NCBI GenBank assembly: GCA_030447925.1
Contig: JAUJNX010000001.1
Coordinates: forward strand, 396,037 to 460,036
Length of the DNA stretch: 64,000 bases
From: Egibacteraceae bacterium
Lineage (GTDB): Bacteria; Actinomycetota; Nitriliruptoria; Euzebyales; Egibacteraceae
Direction of reading: 5' to 3'
Part shown: one piece after another, positions 33,590 to 44,946 of the stretch
Position numbering within the stretch: position 1 is the first letter of the stretch
How the letters are laid out: the number at the start of each line of letters is the position of its first letter
Position numbers and translations under genes: made by a program
The notes under the pieces: generated by a model
The model's input: only the letters and a program-made list of their open reading frames with translations
Database searches by the model: none
What the model was told of the DNA's origin: nothing

Positions 33590-34209
33590 CACAGGTTCCT
33601 CTCGGGAGGTGCGGGGGTGTGGCCCCGGGTGAGGCCGTCGAGCAGGGGGTCGAGCAGGTCGTCCAGCGTCCGGCCGATGACGAGCTTGTGCGCCAGGTGC
33701 AGCGCGAGCAGCCCGTGCAGGCCCGCCCAGAACAGGTGGGCGACGGTGTCCGGGTCACCGGCCAGCCGCCCCAGCGCCATCGCGTCGACGATGGCGGCGC
33801 GCAGCACCGCCCAGCCGCGCCCGGCCTCCTCGATCTGCCCGGGTGGGGGCGGGGTGCCGGGCTGGGCCAGCTCGAACATGTGCCGGTAGGCGTGCGGCTG
33901 CTCCAGGGCGAAGCGGGCGATGCCGTGGCCCAGCGCGCGCAGCCGGTCGAGGGGGTCGTCGATGCCGGCGACCGCGGCCTCGGAGGCGTCGGCGAAGCGC
34001 TCGTAGGCCAGGACGCGGACCGACTCGACGATGTCGTCCTTGCCCTGGAAGTAGCGGTAGGGGGTCATGGGCGAGACCCCCAGCTCCGCGGCGATCGTCC
34101 GCAGGGTCACGCCCTCGTAGCCGTGGTCGGCGAACAGGCGCATCGCGACGTCCACCGCGCGGGTGCGGAAGGCGGCGATCTCGTCCTGTGTCAGCGCGGT
34201 CCTCGGCAT
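33589..34209 (-). CDS. TetR/AcrR-family regulator
   Basis: A 206-aa protein. The N-terminal helix-turn-helix is visible as VDVAMRLFADHGYEGVTLRTI, then AAELGVSPMTPYRYFQGKDD. The ligand domain is all-helical. It forms a two-gene operon with the SDR gene downstream. The 11-bp palindrome at 34232-34242, just upstream, is a natural autoregulatory site. Confidence 0.9.
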   Translation of the reverse strand: MPRTALTQDEIAAFRTRAVDVAMRLFADHGYEGVTLRTIAAELGVSPMTPYRYFQGKDDIVESVRVLAYERFADASEAAVAGIDDPLDRLRALGHGIARFALEQPHAYRHMFELAQPGTPPPPGQIEEAGRGWAVLRAAIVDAMALGRLAGDPDTVAHLFWAGLHGLLALHLAHKLVIGRTLDDLLDPLLDGLTRGHTPAPPERNL

Positions 34210-34231
34210 GGGGGGAGGTTACCTTGACGAC

Positions 34232-34242
34232 GTAAGTTTTAC
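34232..34242. promoter_or_regulatory. palindrome between tetR and a divergent small ORF
   Basis: GTAAGTTTTAC: GTAA and TTAC arms around a 3-bp centre, 23 bp upstream of the tetR start. An AT-rich TACAAT (34240-34245) overlapping it resembles a -10 box reading to the right. The site and its position fit a TetR-type operator, though half-sites this short are weak evidence. Confidence 0.5.
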
Positions 34243-34258
34243 AATCTATGTCCTTCCC

Positions 34259-34441
34259 ATGACCGCCTCCCTCGCCGTCGTGGCGGTCGTCGCAGCCGGC
34301 TCCGCCCTTGGGGTGCCCCCGGTCCGCCGCGCCCTCGCCGATCCCGCGGGCTCGGCCCCGGTCGCCGGTGTCGACCGGCTCCTACCCCTACACCTGCACC
34401 TGCACGGCAACGTGGACGGCCGCGTCGAGGTGACCCCCTAG
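34259..34441 (+). CDS. possible small hydrophobic-leader protein (60 aa)
   Basis: Starts MTASLAVVAVVAAGSALGVP, a signal-peptide-like or membrane stretch, and ends with a His/Leu run (LLPLHLHLHGN) and VEVTP. No Shine-Dalgarno is present. The TACAAT at 34240-34245 would place a transcript start only a few bases ahead of the ATG. Codon third positions are G/C-rich. No family is recognised, and it may not be a gene. Confidence 0.35.
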   Translation: MTASLAVVAVVAAGSALGVPPVRRALADPAGSAPVAGVDRLLPLHLHLHGNVDGRVEVTP

Positions 34442-34486
34442 CGGTCCGCCGGGCGTGCGCACGGCCGCGGTGGGCACGATCCGGTG

Positions 34487-35137
34487 ATGCGGGCCGGCGG
34501 GACGTTCCTGGGACTGTGCGTCGTGACCTCGGCGGGGCTGCGCGCCGGGCGGGACCACGAGGAGGTCGCGCGGGCGGCGGTCGCGGGCGGGGCGGACATG
34601 GTCCAGCTCCGCGCCCCCGAGCGGGACGACGCGGCGCTGGCGCCGCTGGCCCGCCGGCTCGCGGCGCTGTGCCGCGACCGCGGCGTCCCCCTCGTGGTCA
34701 ACGACCGCCTGGAGGTCGCCCGGGCGGCCGGCGCCGACGGCGTCCACCTGGGCCAGGACGACGACCCCGGCACCGCCCGCGCCCGCCTCGGCGCGGGTCC
34801 GCTGCTGGGCATCAGTGTGCACTCGGCCGCGGAGGCGCGGGTGGCGGAGGCGGCCGGCGCCGACTACCTCGGCGTCACGCTGTTCGCGACCGCGACCAAG
34901 CCGGAGGCGCGCCCCGCGGGGTCCGCGGGCCTGCGCGCCATCGCCGCGGCCACGCGCCTGCCGGTCCTGGCGATCGGCGGGATCACCGCCGCGAACGCCG
35001 CCGAGGCGCTGGCGGCCGGCGCGGCGGGCGTGGCGGTCGTGTCCGCGGTCGCCGCCGCCGAGGACCCGGTCGCGGCGACCCGCGCCCTCGCCGCGGTCGC
35101 GGGCCGGGCCGCCCACCTCGGCCTCGGCCCCGCCTGA
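34487..35137 (+). CDS. thiE: thiamine-phosphate synthase
   Basis: A 216-aa TIM-barrel protein. GADMVQLRAPE, PLVVNDRLEVARAAGADGVHLGQDD, LGISVHSAAEA, ADYLGVTLFATATKPEA and LAIGGITAANAAEAL match ThiE in order. It joins the hydroxymethylpyrimidine and thiazole phosphates to give thiamine phosphate. The usual PxTxTK-like region reads FATATKPEA. A GTG three bases earlier is possible. No other thi genes and no TPP riboswitch are seen nearby. Confidence 0.88.
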   Translation: MRAGGTFLGLCVVTSAGLRAGRDHEEVARAAVAGGADMVQLRAPERDDAALAPLARRLAALCRDRGVPLVVNDRLEVARAAGADGVHLGQDDDPGTARARLGAGPLLGISVHSAAEARVAEAAGADYLGVTLFATATKPEARPAGSAGLRAIAAATRLPVLAIGGITAANAAEALAAGAAGVAVVSAVAAAEDPVAATRALAAVAGRAAHLGLGPA

Positions 35138-35141
35138 TCGT

Positions 35142-36830
35142 TCAGGCGGCGATGCCGACGCGCAGGAGGCTCAGGCGGTCCGCGCGGCCGGTGCAGAAGT
35201 CGACGATGCGCGCGACCTCGCCCTTCTCCAGCAGGCCGATCGCGGCGACGTGGCCGTCGGGGCGCAGCAGGAACCAGCCGGGTCCCCAGCGCTCGTAGCG
35301 CTCGGCGAGGTCGCCGTCGACGTCGTCGAGGACCAGCACCCCGTCGGTGCCCAGCGGGCGGACCGCCTCCGCCCCGCCCGGCGGGGGGACGACCGCGACG
35401 ACGGTCGGGACCGACGGCGGCTGGGCGCGGACGCCCGCCACGAACGCCGCCGCCGCGCGCGCGTCGAACGGGAAGGCGAGGACCAGGAACTCGGGACCGA
35501 CCAGGTCGCGCAGCCGCACCGGCAGCTCCGGAGCGGTCCCGCCCGGTGCCCGGCGGCCGGCGACGACCCGGCAGCGCCCGTCCGGCGCGGGGGTGCCCGG
35601 CGCCGGACCGAAGGTCGCCGACGCGGGCTCGGGGTCCAGCACGACCGGCGAGGCGCGGTAGCCGGGCGGCGTGGCCGGGGACCCGATCGGGCCGACACGC
35701 CGGGCGGCGCGCACCCCGGTGGTGCGCAGCACCGCGTCGCGCCAGGTCCGCCGCGCCCGGCCGGGCGGGTCCAGGAAGCGCAGGGTGTCCTCCAGCGCCC
35801 GCCGCTCCGCCTCGGCGGCGGGCCGCCGCTCGGTGGCGTAGGTGTCGAGCAGCGCGTCGGGCGCCTGCCCGCGCAGCACCAGCGCCAGCTTCCAGGCCAG
35901 GTTCTCCGCGTCGCCGAGCCCCAGGTCCAGCGACCGCGGCGCCGCCCCGGGCGCGACCGCGTCGCCGGCCAGCAGCACCCGGCCGTCGCGGTGGGCGCTG
36001 GCGATCTGTGCGGTGGGGCGCGAGACACCGGTCCACACGACCTCCGCGGGCAGGCCGCCGGTGAGCGCCCCGAAGCGCTCGCCGACGCGGGCCGGGTCGC
36101 GCTCGGCGGCCAGGTCGGCGGCGGGCGGGACCTGCCAGTCGACGCGCCACACGCCCTCCGGCAGCGGGTGGGCGAGCACGGCGAGGCCGGGCGCGGACGG
36201 CGGGTCGACCCAGACGTGGCGCTCCGGGGCCAGGGGCAGCTCGGCGCGCACGTCGGCGCTGAGGAAGCGCAGGTCGGCGGGCAGACCGGTCATGCCGATG
36301 CCGGCGAGCCGCCGGACGGTGCTGTGCGCCCCGTCGCAGCCCACCACCCAGCGGGCGCGCAGCGCGATGGTCGCCGCTGGCGAGACCACCGTCAGCGCCA
36401 CCCCGTCCGGCTCGCGTTCGAGCCCGTCGACGCGGGTACCGCGGCGCAGGTCGACGCGCGCGTCGGCGCGGGCGCGCTCGTCCAGGAGCTGCTCCGTGCG
36501 CCACTGGGGCAGGCCGACGACCGGTCGGCGGGGGGTCGCGTCGGGGTCCTGGCGCCGGGTCAGGTCGCGGTCGCGGAACACGACGCGGTCCGCGGTCCAG
36601 GCCACGCCCTCGTCGGCGATCCGCCGTCCCGTGCCGCCCAGCCGGTCGAGCGCCTCCACGACCTCGCGGTGGAGGGTGGCGGCCTTGGAACCCGACGCCT
36701 CCCCCGCGGGCGGGCCGGGGGCGGCGTCCACGACCACGACCTCGACCCCCTGGCGGGCGAGGAACAGCGCCGCGGCCAGGCCGACGGGTCCGGCGCCGAC
36801 GACGACGACGTCGGCCTCCTCGGCCGTCAC
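35142..36830 (-). CDS. FAD-dependent aromatic monooxygenase (PHBH-like)
   Basis: A 562-aa flavoprotein starting VTAEEADVVVVGAGPVGLAA (GTG 36830). The FAD GxGxxG motif is at the N-terminus. VGCDGAHSTVRRLAGI is the DG motif, and VLLAGDAVAPGAAPRSLDLG is the second FAD motif with NLAWKLALVL after it. The usual GDAAH histidine is replaced. A C-terminal thioredoxin-like domain (about 400-562) is typical of the larger phenol-hydroxylase-like members. The start overlaps the preceding gene by 4 bp. Confidence 0.88.
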   Translation of the reverse strand: MTAEEADVVVVGAGPVGLAAALFLARQGVEVVVVDAAPGPPAGEASGSKAATLHREVVEALDRLGGTGRRIADEGVAWTADRVVFRDRDLTRRQDPDATPRRPVVGLPQWRTEQLLDERARADARVDLRRGTRVDGLEREPDGVALTVVSPAATIALRARWVVGCDGAHSTVRRLAGIGMTGLPADLRFLSADVRAELPLAPERHVWVDPPSAPGLAVLAHPLPEGVWRVDWQVPPAADLAAERDPARVGERFGALTGGLPAEVVWTGVSRPTAQIASAHRDGRVLLAGDAVAPGAAPRSLDLGLGDAENLAWKLALVLRGQAPDALLDTYATERRPAAEAERRALEDTLRFLDPPGRARRTWRDAVLRTTGVRAARRVGPIGSPATPPGYRASPVVLDPEPASATFGPAPGTPAPDGRCRVVAGRRAPGGTAPELPVRLRDLVGPEFLVLAFPFDARAAAAFVAGVRAQPPSVPTVVAVVPPPGGAEAVRPLGTDGVLVLDDVDGDLAERYERWGPGWFLLRPDGHVAAIGLLEKGEVARIVDFCTGRADRLSLLRVGIAA

Positions 36831-37519
36831 CGGTCGTCCCCGGTCAGGAGGTCGACGGCGCGGGCGACGTTGGCGGGGAGCCGGTCGGCGAAGGCGGCGA
36901 GCCCCGCGAAGCGGGGTGACAGGTCCGCCGCGGCGCGGGGCAGGGCCTCGGCCGTCTGCCCGGCGGCCACCGTCCGGGCGACCGACAGCGTCAGCGCCTC
37001 CAGGTACGCGCCAGTGCCTGCGAGCGCCGCGTCGATCGCGGCGCCGTGCAACGGCGGACCCTCCGCGGGGACGAGCACGTCGGCGCGGAACGACGCGATG
37101 CGGGGGAGGGTCGCGCTCCGCCACTCGGCCGGGAACCCGTGCGCCACGTCGGGCGCCCGCCCCGCCGCCACGAGCCGGCCTGCGAACAGCACGCGCGCGT
37201 CCTCGACCCAGGCGACCGCGTCCCCGGCCGACGTGCCGCGCCCCACCCAGCCGAGCAGCACGTCGCGCCCGCCCAGCCCGATCCGGACCTGGTCCGCGAA
37301 GGCGGCGCCGACGCCAGGGCGGGCGTCCGCGTGGGCGATGACGACCGCGCCGCGCGCGTCGACCGCCCGGGCGCCGGTGAGGAACAGCCAGCGCGTCGCG
37401 GCGGCGGGCTCGGGCAGCACCCCGTCGACCCACAGGACCGCGTCGGCGCCGGTGACGGCCCCGACGGTGCGCCCGTCGCGGTACACCGCGACGCCGTCCG
37501 CCAGCCGCTCCGCGGTCAC
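36827..37519 (-). CDS. degenerate metallo-beta-lactamase-fold protein
   Basis: A 230-aa protein starting VTAERLADGVAVYRDGRTVG (GTG 37519). The layout follows small MBL hydrolases: VVIAHADARPGVGAAFAD stands where HxHxDH should be, WVGRGTSAGDAVAWVEDARVLFAGRLV where the 'TPGD...LFxGDLV' segment should be, and LVPAEGPP where 'vPGHGP' should be. Most metal ligands are therefore lost, including the Asp in the GDLV position. It may be a structural or binding partner of the monooxygenase that overlaps it by 4 bp. Confidence 0.7.
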   Translation of the reverse strand: MTAERLADGVAVYRDGRTVGAVTGADAVLWVDGVLPEPAAATRWLFLTGARAVDARGAVVIAHADARPGVGAAFADQVRIGLGGRDVLLGWVGRGTSAGDAVAWVEDARVLFAGRLVAAGRAPDVAHGFPAEWRSATLPRIASFRADVLVPAEGPPLHGAAIDAALAGTGAYLEALTLSVARTVAAGQTAEALPRAAADLSPRFAGLAAFADRLPANVARAVDLLTGDDR

Positions 37520-37593
37520 CTGCTCGCCCCCAGCCCGTCCCCGGCCTCTGCCTCCCCTGATCCTAACGGCGGCCCGGCGGGCAGCATCACGGG

Positions 37594-38166
37594 GTGCTGA
37601 CCGTCGGACACGGGACCCTGGAGGGCGCCGCGCTGACCGCCCTGCTGGACGGCGCGGGCGTCCGCCACCTGGTCGACGTGCGCCGGTACCCCGCCAGCCG
37701 GCGCCACCCGCAGTTCGCCAGGGCCGAGCTGGCGGGCCGCCTCCCCGCCGCGGGCATCGGCTACCGCTGGGACGAGGACCTGGGCGGACGGCGCACGCCG
37801 CGGCCGGACTCCCCGCACACCGGCCTGCGGGTGGCGCAGTTCCGCGGCTACGCCGAGCACATGACCACGCCACCCTTCCGGGCGGCGGTCCGTCGGCTCC
37901 TCGCCGACGCCGCGTCGGACACCACGGCCGTGCTGTGCGCCGAGTCGCTGTGGTGGCGCTGCCACCGGCGCCTGATCGCCGACCACCTCGTGCTGGTCGA
38001 GGGTGTCGACGTGGTCCACCTCGCCCACGACGGCCGCACGACGCCGCACGTCCCGACCGACACCGCCCGCCGCCTCGCCACCGACGTCCTCTACGACGCC
38101 CCCGGCACCACCCCCACCCTCCCCGGCACCACCCCCACCCTCCCCGGCCTGCCCCCCGCCCCCTGA
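37594..38166 (+). CDS. DUF488-family protein
   Basis: A 190-aa protein starting LTVGHGTLEGAALTALLDGA (GTG 37594). Family marks: HLVDVRRYPASRRHPQFARAE, YRWDEDLGG, LRVAQFRGYAEHM, VLCAESLWWRCHRRLIADHL and VVHLAHDG. The conserved Cys in the LCAE motif and the WRCHR segment are intact. The extreme C-terminus contains a duplicated GTTPTLP (an 18-bp direct repeat). Function unknown. Confidence 0.9.
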   Translation: MLTVGHGTLEGAALTALLDGAGVRHLVDVRRYPASRRHPQFARAELAGRLPAAGIGYRWDEDLGGRRTPRPDSPHTGLRVAQFRGYAEHMTTPPFRAAVRRLLADAASDTTAVLCAESLWWRCHRRLIADHLVLVEGVDVVHLAHDGRTTPHVPTDTARRLATDVLYDAPGTTPTLPGTTPTLPGLPPAP

Positions 38167-38408
38167 CCCCACCCCACGCCGACGCGACCCGCGCCCGACC
38201 GAGCCGGTTACGACCAACCTCGTTGTCCCATCGGACCCGGGCCGCGCCCACCGGGCCATCCGAGCGCGGCGCGCTGGGTGGGGTGGGGTGAGGGCCGCCT
38301 CCCCATGGGCGACGACACGGATCCCGGGCTGCGCCCAGCGGGCCGCGCGCGGGCATGGGGACGCGCCGTCGCGGATGAGGCCCGCGGCCGGCGTGCTGGG
38401 GTGGGGTG

Positions 38409-39823
<1,415 letters not shown>

Positions 39824-39866
39824 GCCACGGAACGTACCAGGGGGGTGTGACAGGTACGGGCGGCGA

Positions 39867-40615
<749 letters not shown>

Positions 40616-40619
<4 letters not shown>

Positions 40620-42736
40620 GCCCGGCCCCCGCCGTCGCCCCGCCGATCGGCCTCGCCGGCCGCCGTAGCGCCACCCGCGGTGGTCCCGCCCGCGGGCGCC
40701 CCGCCAGGCGCGGGTCCGGCGGCTGTGGCCCCGGCCGCCGTAGCGCCGCCCGCGGTGGTCCCGTCCGCCGTGGTCCCGCTCGCGGTGCGGGGGGGAGGGA
40801 GGGCGGTGTCGTCGTCGGTGCCGAGGTAGGCGGCGATGACCGCGGGGTCGTCGGCGATGGCGGACGGCGGGCCCAGGGCGATGCGGTGGCCGTCGTCGAG
40901 GACCCCCCCGCGGTCGGCCCGGGCCATGCCCGCCTCCATGTCGTGCTCGCCCCGGAGGATGGCCATCCCGCCCGCGCGCCGGCGGCGGAGCAGGTGGGCG
41001 AGGTCGGCGCGCTCGGCGGCGGCGAGGCCGGCCATCGGCTCGTCGAGCAGCAGCCGGTCGGGCTCCGCGGCCAGCGCGCGGGCGACCTCGACGAGCCGCT
41101 GGCGACCGAAGGGCAGGTCCGCGGCCCGGGTGTCGACCACGTCGTCCAGCCCGAGCAGCCCCGCGAGGCGGCGGGCCTCGGCGTCGATCGCCCGCTCCTC
41201 GCGCCGGGCGGGGAAGGCCAGCGCCCCCGCCACGATCCCGCCGCGGCTGCGCAGGTGCCGGCCCACCGCGACGTTCCCCGCGACCGTCATCGAGGTGAAG
41301 ATCTGCAGGTTCTGGAACGTCCGCGCCGCTCCCGCGGCCGCCACGGTGTGCGGGCGGGGCGGCCGGGCCGCCGACGAGACGGGCCGCCCGCCGACCTCCA
41401 CCGTCCCCGCCGTCGGGGGCAGCACCCCCGACACGACGTTGAACAGGGTGGTCTTGCCGGCGCCGTTCGGCCCGATCAGGGCGACGATCTCGCCGGTGCG
41501 GACCTCCAGGTCGACCCCGTCGACCGCCCGCACCCCCCCGAAGTGGCGTTCGAGGCCGGTGACGCGCAGGACGACCGTCCCCGGCGGGGGCCGCCCCTCG
41601 CGCGGGAGCAGCGGCTCGACCGCCGCGCCCTGCTCCCGCACCGCCACCGCCCCACCCGAGGACGCAGGCCCCGGCCCCGGCACAGTCGCCCCCGCGCTCC
41701 GCCGCCCCCCCAGCCCGGACAGTCGCCGCCCCGCCTGGACGAACCCGCCGGGCAGGAAGATCACCGACAGGGTCAGCAGCAGGCCGAAGCCGATGAGCTG
41801 GTACTCCCCGCTGGCCCCGGGGATGACCCGCGGGATGAAGGTGGTGAGGGCCTCGCCGAGCCCCTCGACGAACACGGCGCCCAGGATCGCGCCCCACACG
41901 CTGCCCAGCCCGCCGACGACGGCCATGAGCAGCAGCTCGACCGACAGCTGGAAGGACGCGGACTGCGCGTTCACGACCCCGACGACGTGGGCGTAGCCGG
42001 TCCCCGCGATGCCCGCGAGCGCCGCGGACAGCACGAAGACCTGGAGCCGCAGCCGGAACGTGTCGATCCCCAGCGTCTCCGCGGCGACCTCGGAGTCGTG
42101 GACCGCCCCCAGCGCCCGCCCGACCCGCCCGCGGGCGAGGTTGCGCGCCAGCACCAGCGCCACGATCACCGTCGCCCACAGCAGGTAGAACTGCTCGCCC
42201 GGCTCGTCGTAGGTGCGGCCGTTGAAGGCGACGTCGCCGATGCCGAAGATCCCCGACTGCCCGCCCAGGAACTCCCACTGGTTGGCGACCACCGCGACGA
42301 TGATCCCGAAGCCCAGGGTCGCCAGCGCCAGGTAGTGCCCGCGCAGGCGCAGGATCGGGATGCCGACGGCGAACGCCGCCGCGACCGCCACCGCGACCGC
42401 GACGACCGCCGCCAGCAGCGAGTTGACCTCATAGCGGGTGGTCAGCACCGCCGAGGTGTACGCCCCGATGGCCAGGAACCCGGCCTGGCCCAGCGAGATC
42501 TGCCCCGCCAGCCCCATCAGCAGCGACAGACCCAGCGCGGCGAGGGCGAACATCCCGGCGAACACGCCGACGAAGACCACCTGGCCCTCGGCCACCAGCG
42601 GGAAGACCACGACGGCCGCGATCAGGACGGCCAGCCCGACGAGGTCGCGGCGCGCCCGGCGCCGCCCCGCGCCCGGCCCCTCGACGGCCATGGCCGCCGC
42701 GTCGGCCCGCTCCGCGACCGCCGGCTCGGCGCTCAC
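40616..42736 (-). CDS. fused LivM-type permease and LivG-type ATPase
   Basis: A 706-aa protein from GTG 42736. Residues 1 to about 340 are a LivM permease (GLAGQISLGQAGFLAIGAYTS, RVGRALGAVHDSEVAAETLGI, GGLGSVWGAILGA). A Pro/Gly linker follows, then a LivG ATPase (Walker A GPNGAGKTT, AAGAARTFQNLQIF, LPFGRQRLVEVARAL, Walker B LLLDEPMAGL). The switch region reads ILRGEHDMEAGMARADR rather than ILLVEHDM, and the tail is a TTAGGATAAG-type repeat with no clear role. The LivM-LivG fusion is known from other bacteria. Confidence 0.9.
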
Positions 42737-43605
42737 ACCCGCGCCACCGCGCCGGTGCGCCCGAAGACGCCGCTGGGCCGGGCGACGAGCAGGATGATGA
42801 GCAGGAAGAACGCCACGGCGTCCTGCAGCCCGGAGCTGATGTAGCCGGCCACGAGCCGCTCGACGACGCCGAGGAGCAGCCCGCCCAGGATGGCGGCGGG
42901 GATCGACGCCAGCCCGCCCATGCTCGCGGCCACGAAGCCCTTGAGGCCGAGGAACAGCCCGATGTTCCAGTCCGTCTGGAACACCGGGGAGGACACGACC
43001 CCGGCGACGGCGCCCACGATGCCGGCCAGGACCCACGACAGCGTCGACATCCGCGACGGCGAGATCCCGACCAGCCGGGCGGCGACGGGCTGCTCGGCGC
43101 AGGCGCGGAAGGCCCGGCCCGTCGTCGTGCGCTCCAGGAACACGTACAGCGCCGCCGCGGCGATCACGGTGGCGACCAGGATCCACAGGTCCTGGGGGCG
43201 GACCTGCACCCCGCCGAGGTCCAGGACCCCCGGGGTGAACGCCGGCAGGGCCCGCGGCTGGGGCCCGGCCACCAGCAGCGCGGTCGCCTTGAGGGTCGTG
43301 GAGACCCCCAGCGTGAGCATGATGTAGACGACCGCCGAGGACCCCGCGGCGGGGGCGACGGCGACGCGCTCGATCACGCCCGCCAGCACGGCGACCGTGA
43401 CGACGGCGGCGACCGCGGCGGCCGCCAGCGGGAAGCCCGCGCCCAGGAGCGCGATGGCGACGAACCCCGCCACCATCGCGAACTCCCCCTGGGCCAGGTT
43501 GATGATCCCCGTCACCGAGTGGATGGCGACGAAGCCGACCCCGACCAGCCCGTACGCCGCGCCGGTCGACAGCCCGGCGACGACCAGCTGGAGGAGGTCG
43601 ATCAT
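42733..43605 (-). CDS. livH: branched-chain amino-acid type ABC permease, LivH type (second operon)
   Basis: A 290-aa membrane protein. GLSTGAAYGLVGVGFVAIHSV, INLAQGEFAMVAGF, TTTGRAFRACAEQPVAARLVGI and FLGLKGFVAASMGGLASIPAA are LivH hallmarks. ATG 43605 overlaps the lipoprotein stop by 4 bp, and its own stop overlaps the fusion gene by 4 bp. Confidence 0.92.
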   Translation of the reverse strand: MIDLLQLVVAGLSTGAAYGLVGVGFVAIHSVTGIINLAQGEFAMVAGFVAIALLGAGFPLAAAAVAAVVTVAVLAGVIERVAVAPAAGSSAVVYIMLTLGVSTTLKATALLVAGPQPRALPAFTPGVLDLGGVQVRPQDLWILVATVIAAAALYVFLERTTTGRAFRACAEQPVAARLVGISPSRMSTLSWVLAGIVGAVAGVVSSPVFQTDWNIGLFLGLKGFVAASMGGLASIPAAILGGLLLGVVERLVAGYISSGLQDAVAFFLLIILLVARPSGVFGRTGAVARV

Positions 43606-44858
43606 GAACCGGGCTGCTCGTCCGCCAGGGCGAACTGGCCGTCGCGCACGGTGGCGAAGACCAGGGCGTCGGGCCCGAGCCCCGAGTGGTCCTCCGGCGT
43701 CATCCGGAACACCCCGCTCATGCCGACCAGCTCGGCGGTCTCCAGGTAGTCGCGGATGGCGGCCGGGTCCGTGCCGACCTCGTCGATGGCCTGGACCGCC
43801 AGGGTGAACCCGTCCCAGGCGTGGCCCGCGAAGGTCGACGGCCGCGCGCCGTAGCGCTCCTCGTAGGCGGTCACGAACTCCTGGATGACCTCGGTCTGCG
43901 GGTCCGCGGGGTCCAGCTCGTCGGCGACGAGCAGGCGGCCGATCGGGAAGACGATGCCCTCGGCGGCGTCGCCGGCGACCTCGAGGAAGGCCGGGTTGCC
44001 GATGCCGTGGCTGTGCAGGAGCGGGGTCTCGATGCCGAGCTGGCGGTAGGCCTGCGTGGCGGTGGCCGCGGCCGGGGGGATGCCCCAGATCACGTTCACG
44101 TCCGCGCCGGCGTCGCGCAGGTTGATCATCTGGGCGGTGAAGTCGGTCGCGTCGGTCGCGAAGCGCTCCTCGACGAGCACGATGTCGGGGTTGCCGCTGA
44201 CCTCGCGGAAGATGTCGGCGACGCCCTCGCCGAACGCGCTGGCGTCACGGGCCAGGCCCAGGGTCTCGTGGCCCTGGGCCTCCATCCACTCGAGCAGGCG
44301 CTGGACGACCACCGAGTCGTTCTGGGCGGTCTTGAACACCCACTCCGACCCCTCGATGATCGACAGGTTCGCCGACAGCGAGATCATCGGGATCTCGGCC
44401 TGCTCCGCGATGGGGCGCATCGCCAGGCTCGGGCCGGTGCGGCTGGCGCCGAGGATGATGTCGACGTCCTCCTGCAGCAGCGAGGTCAGCTGGGTCGCGG
44501 CCTCGTCCTCGCGCGACTGGTTGTCGCGGATGTCGAGCTCGACCTCCCGCCCGTCGATCCCGCCCTCGGCGTTGAGCTGCTCGACGAGCAGCTCGAGGGT
44601 GTCGCGCTCGGGCCCGCCCAGGTTGGCCCCGGGACCGGTGATGTCGAGGACCGCGCCGATGCGGATGGGGCCCTCCTCGGTCGCGGGGGCCTCGCTGACC
44701 GTGTCGCCGGCCGGGGCCGAGGCCGCGTCGGACGCGGTCTCACCGCCTCCGCCGCCGGCGGCCGCGTCGCCGCCGTCCTCCGCCTCCGCGCAGCCCGCGG
44801 CCACCAGGGCCAGGGCCAGCAGCAGGACCACCAGGGGCCGTCGCAGCAGGGTCGTCAT
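43602..44858 (-). CDS. ABC transporter substrate-binding lipoprotein (second operon)
   Basis: A 418-aa LivK-type protein. Signal peptide with lipobox LVAAGC (Cys23), a Gly/Ala linker to about residue 65, then the binding fold (RIGAVLDITGPGANLGGPER, DNQSREDEAATQLTSLL, LGASRTGPSLAMRPIAEQA). GAGGAGG precedes ATG 44858. With PaaX upstream and homogentisate genes within the same 15 kb, an aromatic acid or aromatic amino acid is a reasonable ligand guess, but nothing in the protein proves it. Confidence 0.9.
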   Translation of the reverse strand: MTTLLRRPLVVLLLALALVAAGCAEAEDGGDAAAGGGGGETASDAASAPAGDTVSEAPATEEGPIRIGAVLDITGPGANLGGPERDTLELLVEQLNAEGGIDGREVELDIRDNQSREDEAATQLTSLLQEDVDIILGASRTGPSLAMRPIAEQAEIPMISLSANLSIIEGSEWVFKTAQNDSVVVQRLLEWMEAQGHETLGLARDASAFGEGVADIFREVSGNPDIVLVEERFATDATDFTAQMINLRDAGADVNVIWGIPPAAATATQAYRQLGIETPLLHSHGIGNPAFLEVAGDAAEGIVFPIGRLLVADELDPADPQTEVIQEFVTAYEERYGARPSTFAGHAWDGFTLAVQAIDEVGTDPAAIRDYLETAELVGMSGVFRMTPEDHSGLGPDALVFATVRDGQFALADEQPGS

Positions 44859-44887
44859 GCCGAACCTCCTCGCTCGGCGCGACCCGG

Positions 44888-44901
44888 TCCGCCCGGGCGG
44901 A
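44888..44901. promoter_or_regulatory. 14-bp palindrome upstream of the second liv operon
   Basis: TCCGCCCGGGCGGA is a perfect palindrome 30 bp upstream of the lipoprotein start, in the 88-bp gap after the PaaX-family gene. It could be an operator or an RNA stem; in such GC-rich DNA a chance palindrome cannot be excluded. Confidence 0.35.
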
Positions 44902-44946
44902 GCGCCATCACCGTGTGTTCATCTTCCGGCATTCTCCTGTCGCCCG

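Noticed and set aside
34442-34487. TPP riboswitch ahead of thiE
   Set aside because: The 45-bp leader is too short and lacks the CTGAGA and ACCTGATC motifs.
38167-38408. A small gene between DUF488 and the HNH gene
   Set aside because: Only short frames without ribosome-binding sites are found; the region has loose GGGC(C/T)GCGCCCA(C/G)CGGGCC repeats but nothing I can assign.
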